A model generated the notes under the pieces. It did no database searches. It saw only the letters and a program-made list of their open reading frames with translations, and had not been told where the DNA came from. Positions 1 through 6,879 of a stretch of 17,795 nt of DNA are shown here, piece by piece. Source of the DNA: DSXF01 sp964387495 (GTDB lineage: Bacteria; Chloroflexota; Anaerolineae; Anaerolineales; Villigracilaceae). The position numbers were made by a program, and so were the translations under genes. Positions within the stretch are counted from its first letter, which is position 1. The number at the start of each line of letters is the position of its first letter. Location of the stretch: the NCBI GenBank assembly GCA_964387495.1, contig CAYLXB010000067.1, forward strand, positions 1 through 17,795, given 5' to 3'.

Positions 1-20
1 GCGAGGCCCGGTAAAAAGTA

Positions 21-46
21 GACCGCCCAGCTGGATCTGGACGGTC
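21..46 (+). promoter_or_regulatory. hairpin just upstream of first gene's ribosome binding site
   Basis: An inverted repeat with arms GACCGcCCAG and CTGGaCGGTC closes a six-base loop, with one c/a mismatch. It ends directly against the CAGGAGA Shine-Dalgarno of the gene starting at 60. No T tract follows, so it is less terminator-like than the later intergenic hairpins. It may limit translation initiation or mark the end of an upstream gene outside the window. Confidence 0.4.
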
Positions 47-59
47 AGGAGACTTACTG

Positions 60-287
60 ATGTGCGCGAATGATACCACAACCTGCAAGACCGTCAAGAT
101 TTTTGCACCCTTTCGCCTGAACGCCGCCCAACGCAAGGTGCTCGTGGATGGAAACCTTTTGAACGTGGCTGTCCCCGCCGGGCGACAGCAGGGGGACTAC
201 CTGTACACCGCCTCGGTTACCATCCTGCGCGAGGGTGCGCCTGTGTACACCACCGCCCCGGTCTGGGCCAGCGTGGAGGTGGTATGA
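60..287 (+). CDS. hypothetical small protein (75 aa)
   Basis: A 75-residue protein that I do not recognise. The ATG at 60 follows a CAGGAGA ribosome binding site at 46-52. The sequence alternates polar and hydrophobic residues (VKIFAPF, KVLVDGNLLNVAV, LYTASVTI, PVYTTAPVWASVEVV), which suggests a small beta-rich fold. No signal peptide or membrane segment is visible, and there are two cysteines near the N-terminus (C2, C9). It is followed by about 200 bases without a convincing gene before the primase-like gene. It is the first gene of the replication block, but nothing in the sequence assigns a role. Its coding status rests on the ribosome binding site, the plausible composition and the uniform gene direction. 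Confidence 0.6.
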   Translation: MCANDTTTCKTVKIFAPFRLNAAQRKVLVDGNLLNVAVPAGRQQGDYLYTASVTILREGAPVYTTAPVWASVEVV

Positions 288-494
288 GACAGGCTGCCCC
301 ACCTGGACTGCCCGGATGCGTGATCATGGGGCCGGCCTGGAATCCATACAGGTTGAAACGAGAATCCAGACTGGTCTTCCCCGGAGCGCGTACGCCAACT
401 TGCCGGCTGGTCTTCCTCGGCCGGCGCTGCACGCCTGTAGCCGTTGCAAGCAAGCGAAGTTATCCCATCCGACAAGGAGGTCCGCGTAGAACCT
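288..494 (+). other. gap between first gene and primase-like gene
   Basis: About 200 bases with no convincing gene. Overlapping open frames cross it, but their predicted proteins are Arg/Pro-rich and they run into the primase gene in the wrong frame. It holds an imperfect 14-base direct repeat, CTGGTCTTCC(C/T)CGG, at 371-384 and 407-420. It also holds a GCCGGC...GCCGGC inverted repeat around 402-425, and ends with the AAGGAGGT ribosome binding site at 474-481. Confidence 0.35.
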
Positions 495-1490
495 ATGGAC
501 GCCGACATGCTCTCTGCCGCCGAGGCGATCCTCGGCCAGGCGGTGCGGGTCGAACGCCACCGGGATTGGGCGGTCTTCTGGTGCCCCTTCCATGAGGACA
601 GGCAACGCGCCGGCCAGGGCGGCCAGCCCAACTTCGGGGTACACCTGGTCAAGGGCTACTGGAAGTGCCTGCGCTGCGGCGCAAGCGGCGGCTCCCTGGA
701 CTCCCTGGGCAAGAAACTTGGTCAGGAGTGGCAGCCTCCCGCAGTCGTATCCCAACCGACACGCAAAGAACGCCCGCCGTCACAGGTGGAGATGCTGGAT
801 GAAGCCTTGGCCGAGGCGCGTGCAGTCGTACAGCGTTCGCCCGCCTGGGAGTATCTGGCCGAACGCGGCGTGCGTCCCTACACAGCCCTGGTGTACGGCC
901 TGGGGTACGGCCTGCCGTCACCCTCGGTTCGCCGGGAAATTTTCGAAGCAGCCCGCCAATCCATGCTGGTCGGCCGTGACGGCACCTGGCTGTGGGCCGG
1001 CGGCGTGGTGTATGCCGACCCGCCGACACACCCTACCGTGCTGAACGTGCGCTACCTGCCGGACGAGCGCCTGCCGCAGGGGACCCGCAGCTTCACCCCG
1101 CAGAAAAACCACAAGACCTGGGGCAATCGGACCGCACCCCTGGGGGGCTGGCGCATTACCCCGCAGACCAGGACGCTGGTGGTTGTGGAAGGCCTGTTCG
1201 ACCTGCTCCTTACCGCCCAAAAACTGCACGACCTGGGGCGCGATGCCGATACGGTTGCCGTCTACACCAATGGTGCCAGCCCATCTGCAAAGATGCTGGC
1301 CTGGTTTTCCGAACACCCCCGATACGATTGCATTCTGATCCGTGACCCCGACCCGGCTGGAAAGGAGTGGGCGCAAACCGTATCGGCAGCCATCCGACAC
1401 GGCGGCGGGAAGGTGTGCTGCCTGTGCCCGCCGGGCCGGCTCGACCCGGATGAAGCCATCCTGGACGGCTGGTGGCCATCCGCAATCTGA
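495..1490 (+). CDS. CHC2 zinc-finger / Toprim primase-like protein
   Basis: A 331-residue protein combining the two hallmarks of DnaG-type primases, which make RNA primers for DNA replication. Near the N-terminus is a CHC2 zinc finger: C30-P-F-H33 followed by C58-L-R-C61-G in the context WKCLRCGASGG. In the second half is a Toprim fold with the catalytic glutamate in VVVEGLFDLL (E232) and the acidic pair in RDPDPAG (D284, D286). It continues into LDPDEAI (from 317), like the DPDE stretch of DnaG. At about half the length of chromosomal DnaG, and without a recognisable helicase-binding domain, it resembles compact phage or plasmid primases. The ATG at 495 is preferred because AAGGAGGT lies 13 bases upstream; an upstream TTG at 444 lacks a site. 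Whether it primes alone or with a partner cannot be told. Confidence 0.85.
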   Translation: MDADMLSAAEAILGQAVRVERHRDWAVFWCPFHEDRQRAGQGGQPNFGVHLVKGYWKCLRCGASGGSLDSLGKKLGQEWQPPAVVSQPTRKERPPSQVEMLDEALAEARAVVQRSPAWEYLAERGVRPYTALVYGLGYGLPSPSVRREIFEAARQSMLVGRDGTWLWAGGVVYADPPTHPTVLNVRYLPDERLPQGTRSFTPQKNHKTWGNRTAPLGGWRITPQTRTLVVVEGLFDLLLTAQKLHDLGRDADTVAVYTNGASPSAKMLAWFSEHPRYDCILIRDPDPAGKEWAQTVSAAIRHGGGKVCCLCPPGRLDPDEAILDGWWPSAI

Positions 1491-1499
1491 TCTTCCGCC

Positions 1500-1535
1500 G
1501 GGAAGCGACATTGTCCGCTTCCCGGTTTTCTTTTC
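1500..1535 (+). terminator. intrinsic terminator-like hairpin after the primase gene
   Basis: Arms GGGAAGCG (1500-1507) and CGCTTCCC (1516-1523) form a perfect 8-bp stem with an 8-base loop, followed by GGTTTTCTTTTC. It lies ten bases past the primase stop codon and about 15 bases upstream of the GAGGAG site of the next small gene. It could therefore terminate or attenuate between the two genes. Confidence 0.65.
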
Positions 1536-1549
1536 CCGAGGAGATTCCC

Positions 1550-1681
1550 ATGCTGACACTTGCCTTGATCGCCGGCATCCCGCTGGCGCTCTACGCCCTG
1601 TGGTTCGTCTTCGAAACCATCCGCTATATCCTCTCTGGTGAGTACGAGACCGATAACCGCCTGCGCGACCTCACCCGCTGA
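1550..1681 (+). CDS. small single-span membrane peptide (43 aa)
   Basis: A 43-residue protein with one strongly hydrophobic segment (about residues 2-27: LTLALIAGIPLALYALWFVF and onward) and a short charged C-terminus ending NRLRDLTR. It is most likely a single-pass inner-membrane peptide with a very short N-terminal side. The ATG at 1550 is chosen because GAGGAG at 1538-1543 is correctly spaced. The same frame is open back to 1472, but that extension runs through the terminator hairpin and the primase 3' end. The function is unknown; small membrane peptides in accessory elements may be toxins, holin-like or regulatory, and nothing here distinguishes these. Confidence 0.55.
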   Translation: MLTLALIAGIPLALYALWFVFETIRYILSGEYETDNRLRDLTR

Positions 1682-1690
1682 GGTTAAGCG

Positions 1691-1720
1691 GGGAGACCGG
1701 GAGACCCCCCGGCCATTTTC
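1691..1720 (+). terminator. GC-rich hairpin with T-rich tail
   Basis: Two tandem copies of GGGAGACC (1691-1706) are followed by CCCCGGCC and ATTTTCC. The segment CCGGG (1697-1701) can pair with CCCGG (1708-1712), and longer alternative pairings with the run of C are possible. The position, between a stop codon and the next AAGGAG site, matches the other intergenic hairpins here. The stem is shorter and less certain than theirs. Confidence 0.4.
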
Positions 1721-1746
1721 CGTATGATGTCCTTCGAAGGAGAAAC

Positions 1747-2061
1747 ATGCCTGAGATCAAATCCATCTGACAACTTTGGGGCCGGGACTTTCCGGTCGGC
1801 GGCGAGTGGGATGCCGGCCTGACCCCTCCCCACTTGCCGCGACCCCACAGCGGACGCTGGACCGTGCGCCGCGAAGCGGAACGCTTCGTCGTGGTCTTCC
1901 ACCGCTTTGCAGACCGCAGCGAAATCCTGCTGGCCGAATTCCCGCCCAGCGAATCCGGAGAACTGGATGCCAAGCTGTATGCAGTCGAAGCCTGCCAGGC
2001 TCTGCATACCACACCCACCCCTCAAGGAGAAACCCCATGCCCAAGCAGTACAACAAATTGA
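1747..2061 (+). pseudogene. small unknown gene interrupted by in-frame TGA at codon 8
   Basis: An AAGGAG site (1737-1742) precedes an ATG at 1747 that reads only MPEIKSI before a TGA at 1768-1770. The same frame then stays open to the TGA at 2059-2061, and the continuation looks like a genuine protein: QLWGRDFPVGGEWDAG, then GRWTVRREAERFVVVFHRF and later LYAVEACQALH. With the TGA read through, the product would be 104 residues. TGA differs by one base from TGG, and Trp would fit the context. No good downstream start with a ribosome binding site is visible. The 3' end overlaps the ssb start and contains its AAGGAG site, so translation of the two may be coupled. The family is not recognised. 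A nonsense mutation or sequencing error is likelier than recoding, because neighbouring genes use TGA as a normal stop. Confidence 0.55.
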
Positions 2062-2447
2062 CCTTCGCCGGCCACCTGGGCGGCGACCCGGTCGTACGGT
2101 ATACCCCTGGCGGCCAGCCGGTGACCTCGTTCAACGTGGCATCCAATGACCAGTACAAGAACGAGGATGGTGAAATTGTTCAAGTCACCACCTGGTTTCG
2201 CTGCACAGTCTGGGGCAAGGTTGCAGAGTTTTGCGGCCAATACCTGCATAAAGGCAGCCAGGTGCTGGTGGAAGGCAAGCTCACGCCCGACAAACGCAGC
2301 GGACGGCCGCGCATCTGGACCCGCCAGGACGGTTCGCCGGCGGCGGACTACGAAGTGAACGTGCGCGAGATCTATTTCCTGGACGGCAGGAACGAAGCAG
2401 GCGCGCAGGCCGAAGCCGCCGACCCCGAAGACGATATTCCCTTCTAA
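2037..2447 (+). CDS. ssb: single-stranded DNA-binding protein
   Basis: A 136-residue SSB that coats single-stranded DNA during replication and repair and recruits partners through its tail. The N-terminal OB fold is recognisable from YNKLTFAGHLGGDPVVRYTPGG, VTSFNVASN, VTTWFRCTVWGKVAEF and the GSQVLVEGKL strand. A short acidic linker leads to the terminal DDIPF, the classic SSB tip that docks other replication proteins. The length is slightly below the usual chromosomal SSB (about 160-180) because the linker is short. The ATG at 2037 has AAGGAG at 2024-2029, within the end of the preceding interrupted frame. It sits between the primase-like gene and the sliding clamp, as part of the replication block. 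A strong hairpin follows the gene. Confidence 0.93.
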   Translation: MPKQYNKLTFAGHLGGDPVVRYTPGGQPVTSFNVASNDQYKNEDGEIVQVTTWFRCTVWGKVAEFCGQYLHKGSQVLVEGKLTPDKRSGRPRIWTRQDGSPAADYEVNVREIYFLDGRNEAGAQAEAADPEDDIPF

Positions 2448-2470
2448 ACCCAATCCACTCCACTCACCAT

Positions 2471-2504
2471 GCAGGGAGGCCGCTGGCCTCCCTGCACACT
2501 TTTA
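2471..2504 (+). terminator. strong intrinsic terminator after ssb
   Basis: A perfect 11-bp stem, GCAGGGAGGCC (2471-2481) with GGCCTCCCTGC (2485-2495), has a three-base loop and is followed by ACACTTTTAA. It is the most stable-looking hairpin of the window. It lies 24 bases past ssb and just upstream of the AAGGAG site (2510-2515) of the clamp gene. Confidence 0.75.
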
Positions 2505-2523
2505 ATCCCAAGGAGTTCCCCCC

Positions 2524-3693
2524 ATGATTACCATCCAGCAAGAAAGCCTGTTTGCAGCCCTGAACGCCGTGGCGCGTGCCAGCCTGAAATCCTCCCTCAT
2601 GACGGCCTTCTCGCTCGTGCGCCTGGAGGCCAGCCCGAACGGCGAACTGAGCCTGTCCTGCTTCAACGGCGAGACCGCCGCCCGGGCGCTGACCCTGGCA
2701 GCCTGCGACGACGACCTGTCGGTCTGTGTGGATGCCCAGACGCTGCGGGATGTGGTCGAGACCCTGGCGGGCGAAATCCAGGTCAGCCTGGATGAAAGAG
2801 CCGTCATCCTCAAGAACGGCGCCAACCGCACCACCCTGCGCATCGTCGAGGAGACCATCCCCACCATCGGCCAGGAGGACACCCAGGTCATCGCCAGCCT
2901 GCCCGGCAGCCTGCTGCGCAGTTTGCTGCGCGCCCTGCCCTTTGCCAGCGCGGACGACACCCGCCCGAACCTGCAGGTGCTCCACCTGACCTTTTCCGAG
3001 GAAACCGTCACCGCCAGGGGCGCAGACGGGTTTACGGTGGGGATTGTTGTCGAGAACATCCAGGGTCCGAAAGAGCCGCTTGTAATTCCCCTGCCCGCGG
3101 GCGTCGGGCGTTTGCTCTCCGGCCTGGTCGAGGACAGCGACACAGTCCAGGTGCAGTCTTCGGGTTCCAACCACTATCTGTTCCAGGTGACCAATTCGAA
3201 TACCGCCAAATCCCTGACCCTGGCAAGCGTGACCGGCCCCGAAAACTTCCCCGCAGAACAGATCGAGCAGCTGCTGGCCACGGCCCGCCAGGAGGCCTGC
3301 ACCAGCTTCTCGATTTCAAAGCACAGCCTGGCGCAGTCCGTGCGCATGGTAGCCGCCATGGGCACCAACGCCGCCTTCATCAAAATCAGCAACGGCGCGA
3401 TCAAGGTGGCCTCCGAAGAGACCCAGGTTGGGCAGGCGCGCAACACCCTGGAGGGGGAGACCAGCGGGCAGGAAATCCAGGCCTGGGTCTCCGCCAGCCT
3501 GCTGAAGCGCGCCGCGGACGCCTGCCGGAGCCGGATGACCATCCGGATGTCCGGGGAAAGGAAACCCCTGCTGGTCGAGGAAGGCAGCTTCACCGCCCTG
3601 ATCATGCCGCTCAGTCCGGTCGGATACAAAGACCCCTTTGCCGACGAGGAAGCCATCCCTTTGACCCTGCCGGAAATGGCTGTTCCGGCTTGA
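2524..3693 (+). CDS. DNA polymerase sliding clamp (DnaN-like)
   Basis: A 389-residue divergent beta sliding clamp, the ring that tethers DNA polymerase and other enzymes to DNA. The family pattern is visible in three repeats: the start LFAALNAVARASLKSSLM with LEASPNGELSLSCFNGETAA; a middle part RPNLQVLHLTFSEETVTARGADGF, matching the clamp motif in which an early Leu/Val strand is followed by ATDGHRLA-like residues; and a C-terminal strand EEGSFTALIMPLSPVG, corresponding to the family's closing LIMPMR stretch. The length is close to the usual 360-380. The ATG at 2524 is eight bases after AAGGAG. The C-terminal tail after PLSPVG (about 25 residues) is longer than usual. The element encodes its own clamp, but no polymerase is visible in the window. 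Divergence from chromosomal DnaN suggests a plasmid or phage lineage. Confidence 0.8.
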   Translation: MITIQQESLFAALNAVARASLKSSLMTAFSLVRLEASPNGELSLSCFNGETAARALTLAACDDDLSVCVDAQTLRDVVETLAGEIQVSLDERAVILKNGANRTTLRIVEETIPTIGQEDTQVIASLPGSLLRSLLRALPFASADDTRPNLQVLHLTFSEETVTARGADGFTVGIVVENIQGPKEPLVIPLPAGVGRLLSGLVEDSDTVQVQSSGSNHYLFQVTNSNTAKSLTLASVTGPENFPAEQIEQLLATARQEACTSFSISKHSLAQSVRMVAAMGTNAAFIKISNGAIKVASEETQVGQARNTLEGETSGQEIQAWVSASLLKRAADACRSRMTIRMSGERKPLLVEEGSFTALIMPLSPVGYKDPFADEEAIPLTLPEMAVPA

Positions 3694-3707
3694 GCCAACC
3701 TTCCAGG

Positions 3708-3740
3708 CGGCGCCCCTTACGAGGCGCCGTTTCTCTATTT
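3708..3740 (+). terminator. intrinsic terminator-like hairpin after clamp gene
   Basis: Arms CGGCGCC (3708-3714) and GGCGCCG (3723-3729) form a 7-bp GC stem with an 8-base loop, followed by TTTCTCTATTTCC. The AAAGGAG site of radC begins three bases later, so the hairpin is also within the possible leader of radC. Confidence 0.65.
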
Positions 3741-3754
3741 CCAAAGGAGACTCC

Positions 3755-4316
3755 ATGCCCGTAACCGCTCTTCCCCTCTTCCCGGCTCCCACTGAATACG
3801 AAGCGCCGCGCGTGAAGCGCCTGCCCCTGCGCGAGCAGCCCGGCTACCGCGTCGCGCAAAACCCGTTGGCCTGCAACCTGGCCGAACTGCTCTCGGCGGT
3901 GATCGGCGGCGGCAGGCAGATCGAAACCGCCGAAGCCCTGCTGGCGCGCTTCGATGGCGACCTGCGCCGGCTGTACCAGGCCCACCCCAGCGAGCTGGCG
4001 CAGGTGCGCGGCATCAAGCAGGCCACGGCAGTGCGCATCAAGGCCGCCCTGAACCTGGGGCTGCGTCTGAGTCTTCCGCAGGATGAACGCCCGTCGATCA
4101 AGTCGCCGGCGGATGCGGCCGCCCTGGTTCTACCCGAGATGGGCCTTCTGGAAAAGGAACACCTGCGGGTCATGCTGCTTGATACCCGCAACCATGTCTT
4201 GGATGTGGTCGAAATCTGCCAGGGCTCGGTGAGCTCGGCGCATGTCCGCATCGGCGAGGTCATGCGTCCGGCGGTCCAGCGCATGGCAACCTCGATGATT
4301 GTTGTTCACAATCACC
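3755..4316 (+). CDS. radC: RadC/JAB-domain protein, 5' exon (interrupted by group II intron)
   Basis: The first exon encodes residues 1-187 and the first base of codon 188 of a RadC (UPF0758) protein. Family features are a helix-hairpin-helix-like VRGIKQATAVRIKAA (84-98) and the JAB/MPN domain beginning SPADAAALVLPEM. Next come LRVMLLDTRNHVLDVVEICQGSVSSAHVRIGEVMRPAV and finally MIVVHNH (H185, H187), the first half of the metal-binding HNHPSGD motif. Without splicing the frame reads three more intron residues per few codons and stops at 4342, giving 195 residues. Joined to the 3' exon at 6725-6879 it makes an intact 238-residue protein. AAAGGAG at 3743-3749 sets the start. RadC homologues are common on mobile elements; despite the name, a DNA-repair role is not established. 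Confidence 0.88.
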
Positions 4317-4739
4317 GTGCGCAACGAAGCACAATACTGTAATACCCGTTGGGGTCATGCGGCATCCCCCAAAGCTGCATGGGGCTATCCTGGCAGGCGG
4401 CGAAAGAGAGCAAATAACCGTCTGAAGCCCAGGAGACAAAAGCGATAAGAAGCGGAACGCCAATACGACTTCGAGATTGCCAGCCCGAAAACCTGAGCAT
4501 GGCTACGCAAGAAAGTCTCGTTATAAAACCTCTATAGTGGTACAGCAGACCGAAAACATTGGCGATGGTCTGAGTATCTGGGTATCCCAGGACATGGTGG
4601 TGTCAGGGAGAAAACCTGCATGGGGAACCGACAATGGTTACAGGGGTGTAAACCAGCGGCCAGATACGACACTACAAGGAGTAGTGTACAGGGGTAGAGA
4701 GACAGCCTAAACCCAGGTAAATCTAAATCTACGTACAGT

Positions 4740-4748
4740 ATTGTGAAC
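4740..4748 (+). other. putative EBS2 of the group II intron
   Basis: ATTGTGAAC is a nine-base perfect complement of GTTCACAAT in the radC 5' exon (4304-4312). It lies about 425 bases into the intron, in the domain I region where EBS2 is expected. The last exon base in this pairing (4312) could instead belong to the EBS1 pairing. Confidence 0.7.
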
Positions 4749-4803
4749 GTTGGAGGCCCTAGTCACCCGACCTGTTAAGGTCTGAACCAGCTGCGGTTGA
4801 GGT

Positions 4804-4808
4804 GGTGA
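4804..4808 (+). other. putative EBS1 of the group II intron
   Basis: GGTGA can pair with TCACC, the last five bases of the radC 5' exon (4312-4316). The order and spacing relative to EBS2 (about 60 bases downstream) suit group II domain I. The match is short, so the assignment depends on folding. Confidence 0.5.
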
Positions 4809-4927
4809 CAGGGCGTCGGAACCGTCATAGTAGTCTGAGGTTGGGAAAACCAACCACACGGCGAAGGACGGTAGTTGTGAAAGAGAAGCTAAGAGACAAC
4901 GGAGACGAAAGGAGGTTCTGAATACGT

Positions 4928-6604
4928 ATGAACCAGTCAAATGACATCCGATTGATACAAAAGAGCTTCGCCCGCAAAGCACAGGCTGAACCGGAGCACC
5001 ACTTCCAAGACCTGTGGCACATCCTCTGTCGGGAAGACTGGATAAGCACGGCACTTGCAAGAACGCTTACCAACTCGGGAGCCAAAACAGCCGGAATAGA
5101 TGGCATGAGCAAAAAGGAATTGAGGACAGACACGAAACAGGCGGCATTCATCGCTAACCTGCAAAGTGAACTGAAATCAGGAACCTACAAGCCAATGCCA
5201 GTACGAAGGATATGGATACCCAAACCTGGAAAAAGCGAAAAGCGCCCACTAGGAATACCGACAATCAAAGACCGGGTAGTGCAAGAGATGTTGAAAATGT
5301 TGATGGAGCCAATCTGGGAAAGCGATTTTCTGAATTGCTCACATGGCTTTAGGCCGGGACGCAGGACAATGGACTGCATCGAGACCATGTACAGCCGCAT
5401 TCAACCACGCAACAAATACTACTGGGTCGTTGAAGGAGATATTCGCAAATGCTTTGACCGCATCCACCACAAAAAGCTTGTGGCACTGATAGGCAAGCGC
5501 ATCGCGGATAAACGTGTTATCCAATTGATTGATGCTTTTCTCAAAGCGGGTGTAATGGAAGATGGCCTATTCCAGGAAACACCAGAAGGAACACCGCAGG
5601 GAGGGATTCTTTCCCCATTACTGGCAAATATCTATCTGCACGAACTAGACCGCTGGTGGTGGGAGAAATATGGCAGCTTGAGCCAGCAAGAACGGAACAA
5701 GCGCAGGCAAAGGAAGGAAGGCAACTTTATCCTGACCCGATACGCCGATGACTTCATCTTCTTGTGCAACGGCACGAAAGAGAGTGCCAAGCAAATCAAA
5801 CAAGAAGTGAAAGACTTCCTGCTGAATGAACTCCACCTGGAACTTTCCGAAGAAAAGACACGCATCACCCATGCAACCGAGGGCTTTGATTTCCTGGGAT
5901 TTCACGTACAACGTGAAGAACCTAAAGATAACAAACCCTGGTTGCGCGTGACACCCACGCGTAAAAGCGAACAACGCCTGAGAGACACAATCCAAAGGAT
6001 GACAGATCGTGCCCTCGTCTGGGAACTTGTACCGGACAAGCTCAATGCTATCAACAGGGTACTACGTGGATGGGGTAACTACTACAAAAATGTGAGCTCA
6101 TCGCTTATCAGAAGCAAGCTCGACTGGTACGTGAGCCAACGCATTCTAAAGTGGTTAGGTGAACGTCATAAAGGAATGGGAAAACGGGCAATACTGAAAA
6201 AGTATCTCATCCGCCAAGGTAAACGCAAGAACTGGGGATGCAAAGATGGACAGGAAATGGTCTATCTGTTCATGCTCCGTGACATCCAACACAGCAATTA
6301 CCCACGGAAGAGACGTAATAACCCATACCTGGAAGACAATCCAAACCCCAACTTTGAACTTGAAACTCCGCATATTGACACTTGGGATGGAACCACCAGC
6401 CGCAGAAAAGCGGAATGGTGGGAAGCCAGAACCCTAGCCTTAACCAGGGATAACTATCAGTGTACACAATGCGGAAGCACAGAAGAACTGGAAATCCATC
6501 ATTTGAAGCCTAGCGGCGGAAATAGATTAGATAACCTGCAAACTCTGTGCCAGAAATGCCACGAACAGACCCCAAGCTATGGCATTGACAGACGCCCAAA
6601 CTAA
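4928..6604 (+). CDS. ltrA: group II intron reverse transcriptase/maturase with HNH endonuclease
   Basis: A 558-residue intron-encoded protein that helps the intron RNA splice and copies it into new DNA sites. The reverse transcriptase domain shows RPLGIPTIKDRVVQ, SHGFRPGR (138-145), GTPQGGILSPLLANIYL (221-237) and the catalytic YADD (272-275). The maturase (X) domain contains NRVLRGWGNYYK (around 377-387). The C-terminal HNH nuclease has C512-x2-C515, LEIHH (H524, H525) and C541-x2-C544-H545. These match the LtrA-like family in order and length, with no frameshift or missing key residue. AAAGGAGG at 4908-4915 precedes the ATG at 4928 with a 12-base spacer. The gene lies within intron domain IV, and its codon use is less GC-rich than that of the neighbouring genes. 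The HNH domain would cut the second strand of the target. Confidence 0.96.
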   Translation: MNQSNDIRLIQKSFARKAQAEPEHHFQDLWHILCREDWISTALARTLTNSGAKTAGIDGMSKKELRTDTKQAAFIANLQSELKSGTYKPMPVRRIWIPKPGKSEKRPLGIPTIKDRVVQEMLKMLMEPIWESDFLNCSHGFRPGRRTMDCIETMYSRIQPRNKYYWVVEGDIRKCFDRIHHKKLVALIGKRIADKRVIQLIDAFLKAGVMEDGLFQETPEGTPQGGILSPLLANIYLHELDRWWWEKYGSLSQQERNKRRQRKEGNFILTRYADDFIFLCNGTKESAKQIKQEVKDFLLNELHLELSEEKTRITHATEGFDFLGFHVQREEPKDNKPWLRVTPTRKSEQRLRDTIQRMTDRALVWELVPDKLNAINRVLRGWGNYYKNVSSSLIRSKLDWYVSQRILKWLGERHKGMGKRAILKKYLIRQGKRKNWGCKDGQEMVYLFMLRDIQHSNYPRKRRNNPYLEDNPNPNFELETPHIDTWDGTTSRRKAEWWEARTLALTRDNYQCTQCGSTEELEIHHLKPSGGNRLDNLQTLCQKCHEQTPSYGIDRRPN

Positions 6605-6627
6605 ACGGGATGTAATTCACAATGGAA

Positions 6628-6659
6628 AGCCGGATGAGGCGAAAGTCTCATGTCCGGTT
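6628..6659 (+). ncRNA. group II intron domain V
   Basis: The catalytic hairpin begins with the invariant AGC triad. Its stem reads CCGGATGAGGC, closes on a GAAA tetraloop and returns GTCTCATGTCCGG. The bulge position and the size of about 32 nt fit domain V. It starts 23 bases past the maturase stop codon. Confidence 0.92.
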
Positions 6660-6660
6660 T

Positions 6661-6724
6661 GGAGAGAGGGATGGGGAAACACGGCAGCCGAAAGGCTGAG
6701 AAGTGCGCCCTGTCCCTACTCTAC
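6661..6724 (+). ncRNA. group II intron domain VI and 3' splice site
   Basis: A stem pairs GGGATGGGG near 6668 with CCCTGTCCC near 6708-6716, with an inner GCAGCCGAAAGGCTG-type hairpin. The adenosine at 6718 lies seven bases before the intron end, matching the usual branch-point position. The intron ends TCTAC at 6724. Confidence 0.75.
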
Positions 6725-6879
6725 CCTCGGGCGACCCCACGCCCAGCCCGGACGATGCGGCCATCACGCGCGCCATCCTGCAGGCCGCCAAGCTTTTAGA
6801 CATCGACCTCCTGGACCACCTCGTTGTCTGCCAGAGCCGCTGGGTGTCGCTCAAGGAACGCGGCCTGGGGTTCACATAG
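6725..6879 (+). CDS. radC: RadC/JAB-domain protein, 3' exon
   Basis: The second exon begins with the last two bases of the split proline codon (188) and continues SGDPTPSPDDAAITRAI. This completes the JAB/MPN metal motif as H-N-H-P-S-G-D with the downstream S and D. It then reads LLDIDLLDHLVVCQSRWVSLKERGLGFT, the normal RadC ending with its conserved DH. The combined exons total 717 nt, giving 238 residues, close to the family length. It ends in TAG immediately followed by the ATG of the next gene, so the downstream gene is probably translationally coupled to spliced radC mRNA. Confidence 0.88.

Larger units (their letters stand above)
4317..6724 (+). mobile_element. group II intron inserted in radC (2408 nt)
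   Basis: A complete self-splicing retroelement. The 5' end GTGCGC fits the group II start consensus GUGYG. The 3' end TCTAC rejoins the exon in frame, restoring CAC CCC TCG (His-Pro-Ser) of the RadC motif. Intron bases ATTGTGAAC (4740-4748) are complementary to exon bases GTTCACAAT (4304-4312), an EBS2-IBS2 type pairing. GGTGA (4804-4808) pairs with TCACC (4312-4316) immediately before the splice site, an EBS1-IBS1 type pairing. A maturase gene occupies domain IV (4928-6604), and domains V and VI follow. The base composition is visibly more AT-rich than its surroundings, consistent with recent arrival. The element appears intact and potentially mobile. Bases 4317-4927 hold ribozyme domains I-III; open frames there are not considered genes. 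Confidence 0.93.

Noticed and set aside
284..595. Open frame of 103 codons starting in an ATGA overlap with the first gene
   Set aside because: The product is Arg/Pro/Gly-rich and runs 100 bases into the primase gene in another frame; its ribosome binding site is too close to the ATG. It looks like a GC-rich shadow frame.
1768..1810. Selenocysteine insertion at the in-frame TGA
   Set aside because: Only a weak CCGG...CCGG stem follows, without a recognisable bacterial SECIS loop, and no selenium-related genes are visible.
2464..3174. Long minus-strand open frame opposite the clamp gene
   Set aside because: It is antisense to a well-supported DnaN-like gene, has no ribosome binding site of its own, and is explained by the high third-position GC of the + strand gene.
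4477..4710. Open frame of 77 codons inside the intron 5' part
   Set aside because: This lies in ribozyme domain I, no suitable ribosome binding site is present, and the product has no protein-like pattern.
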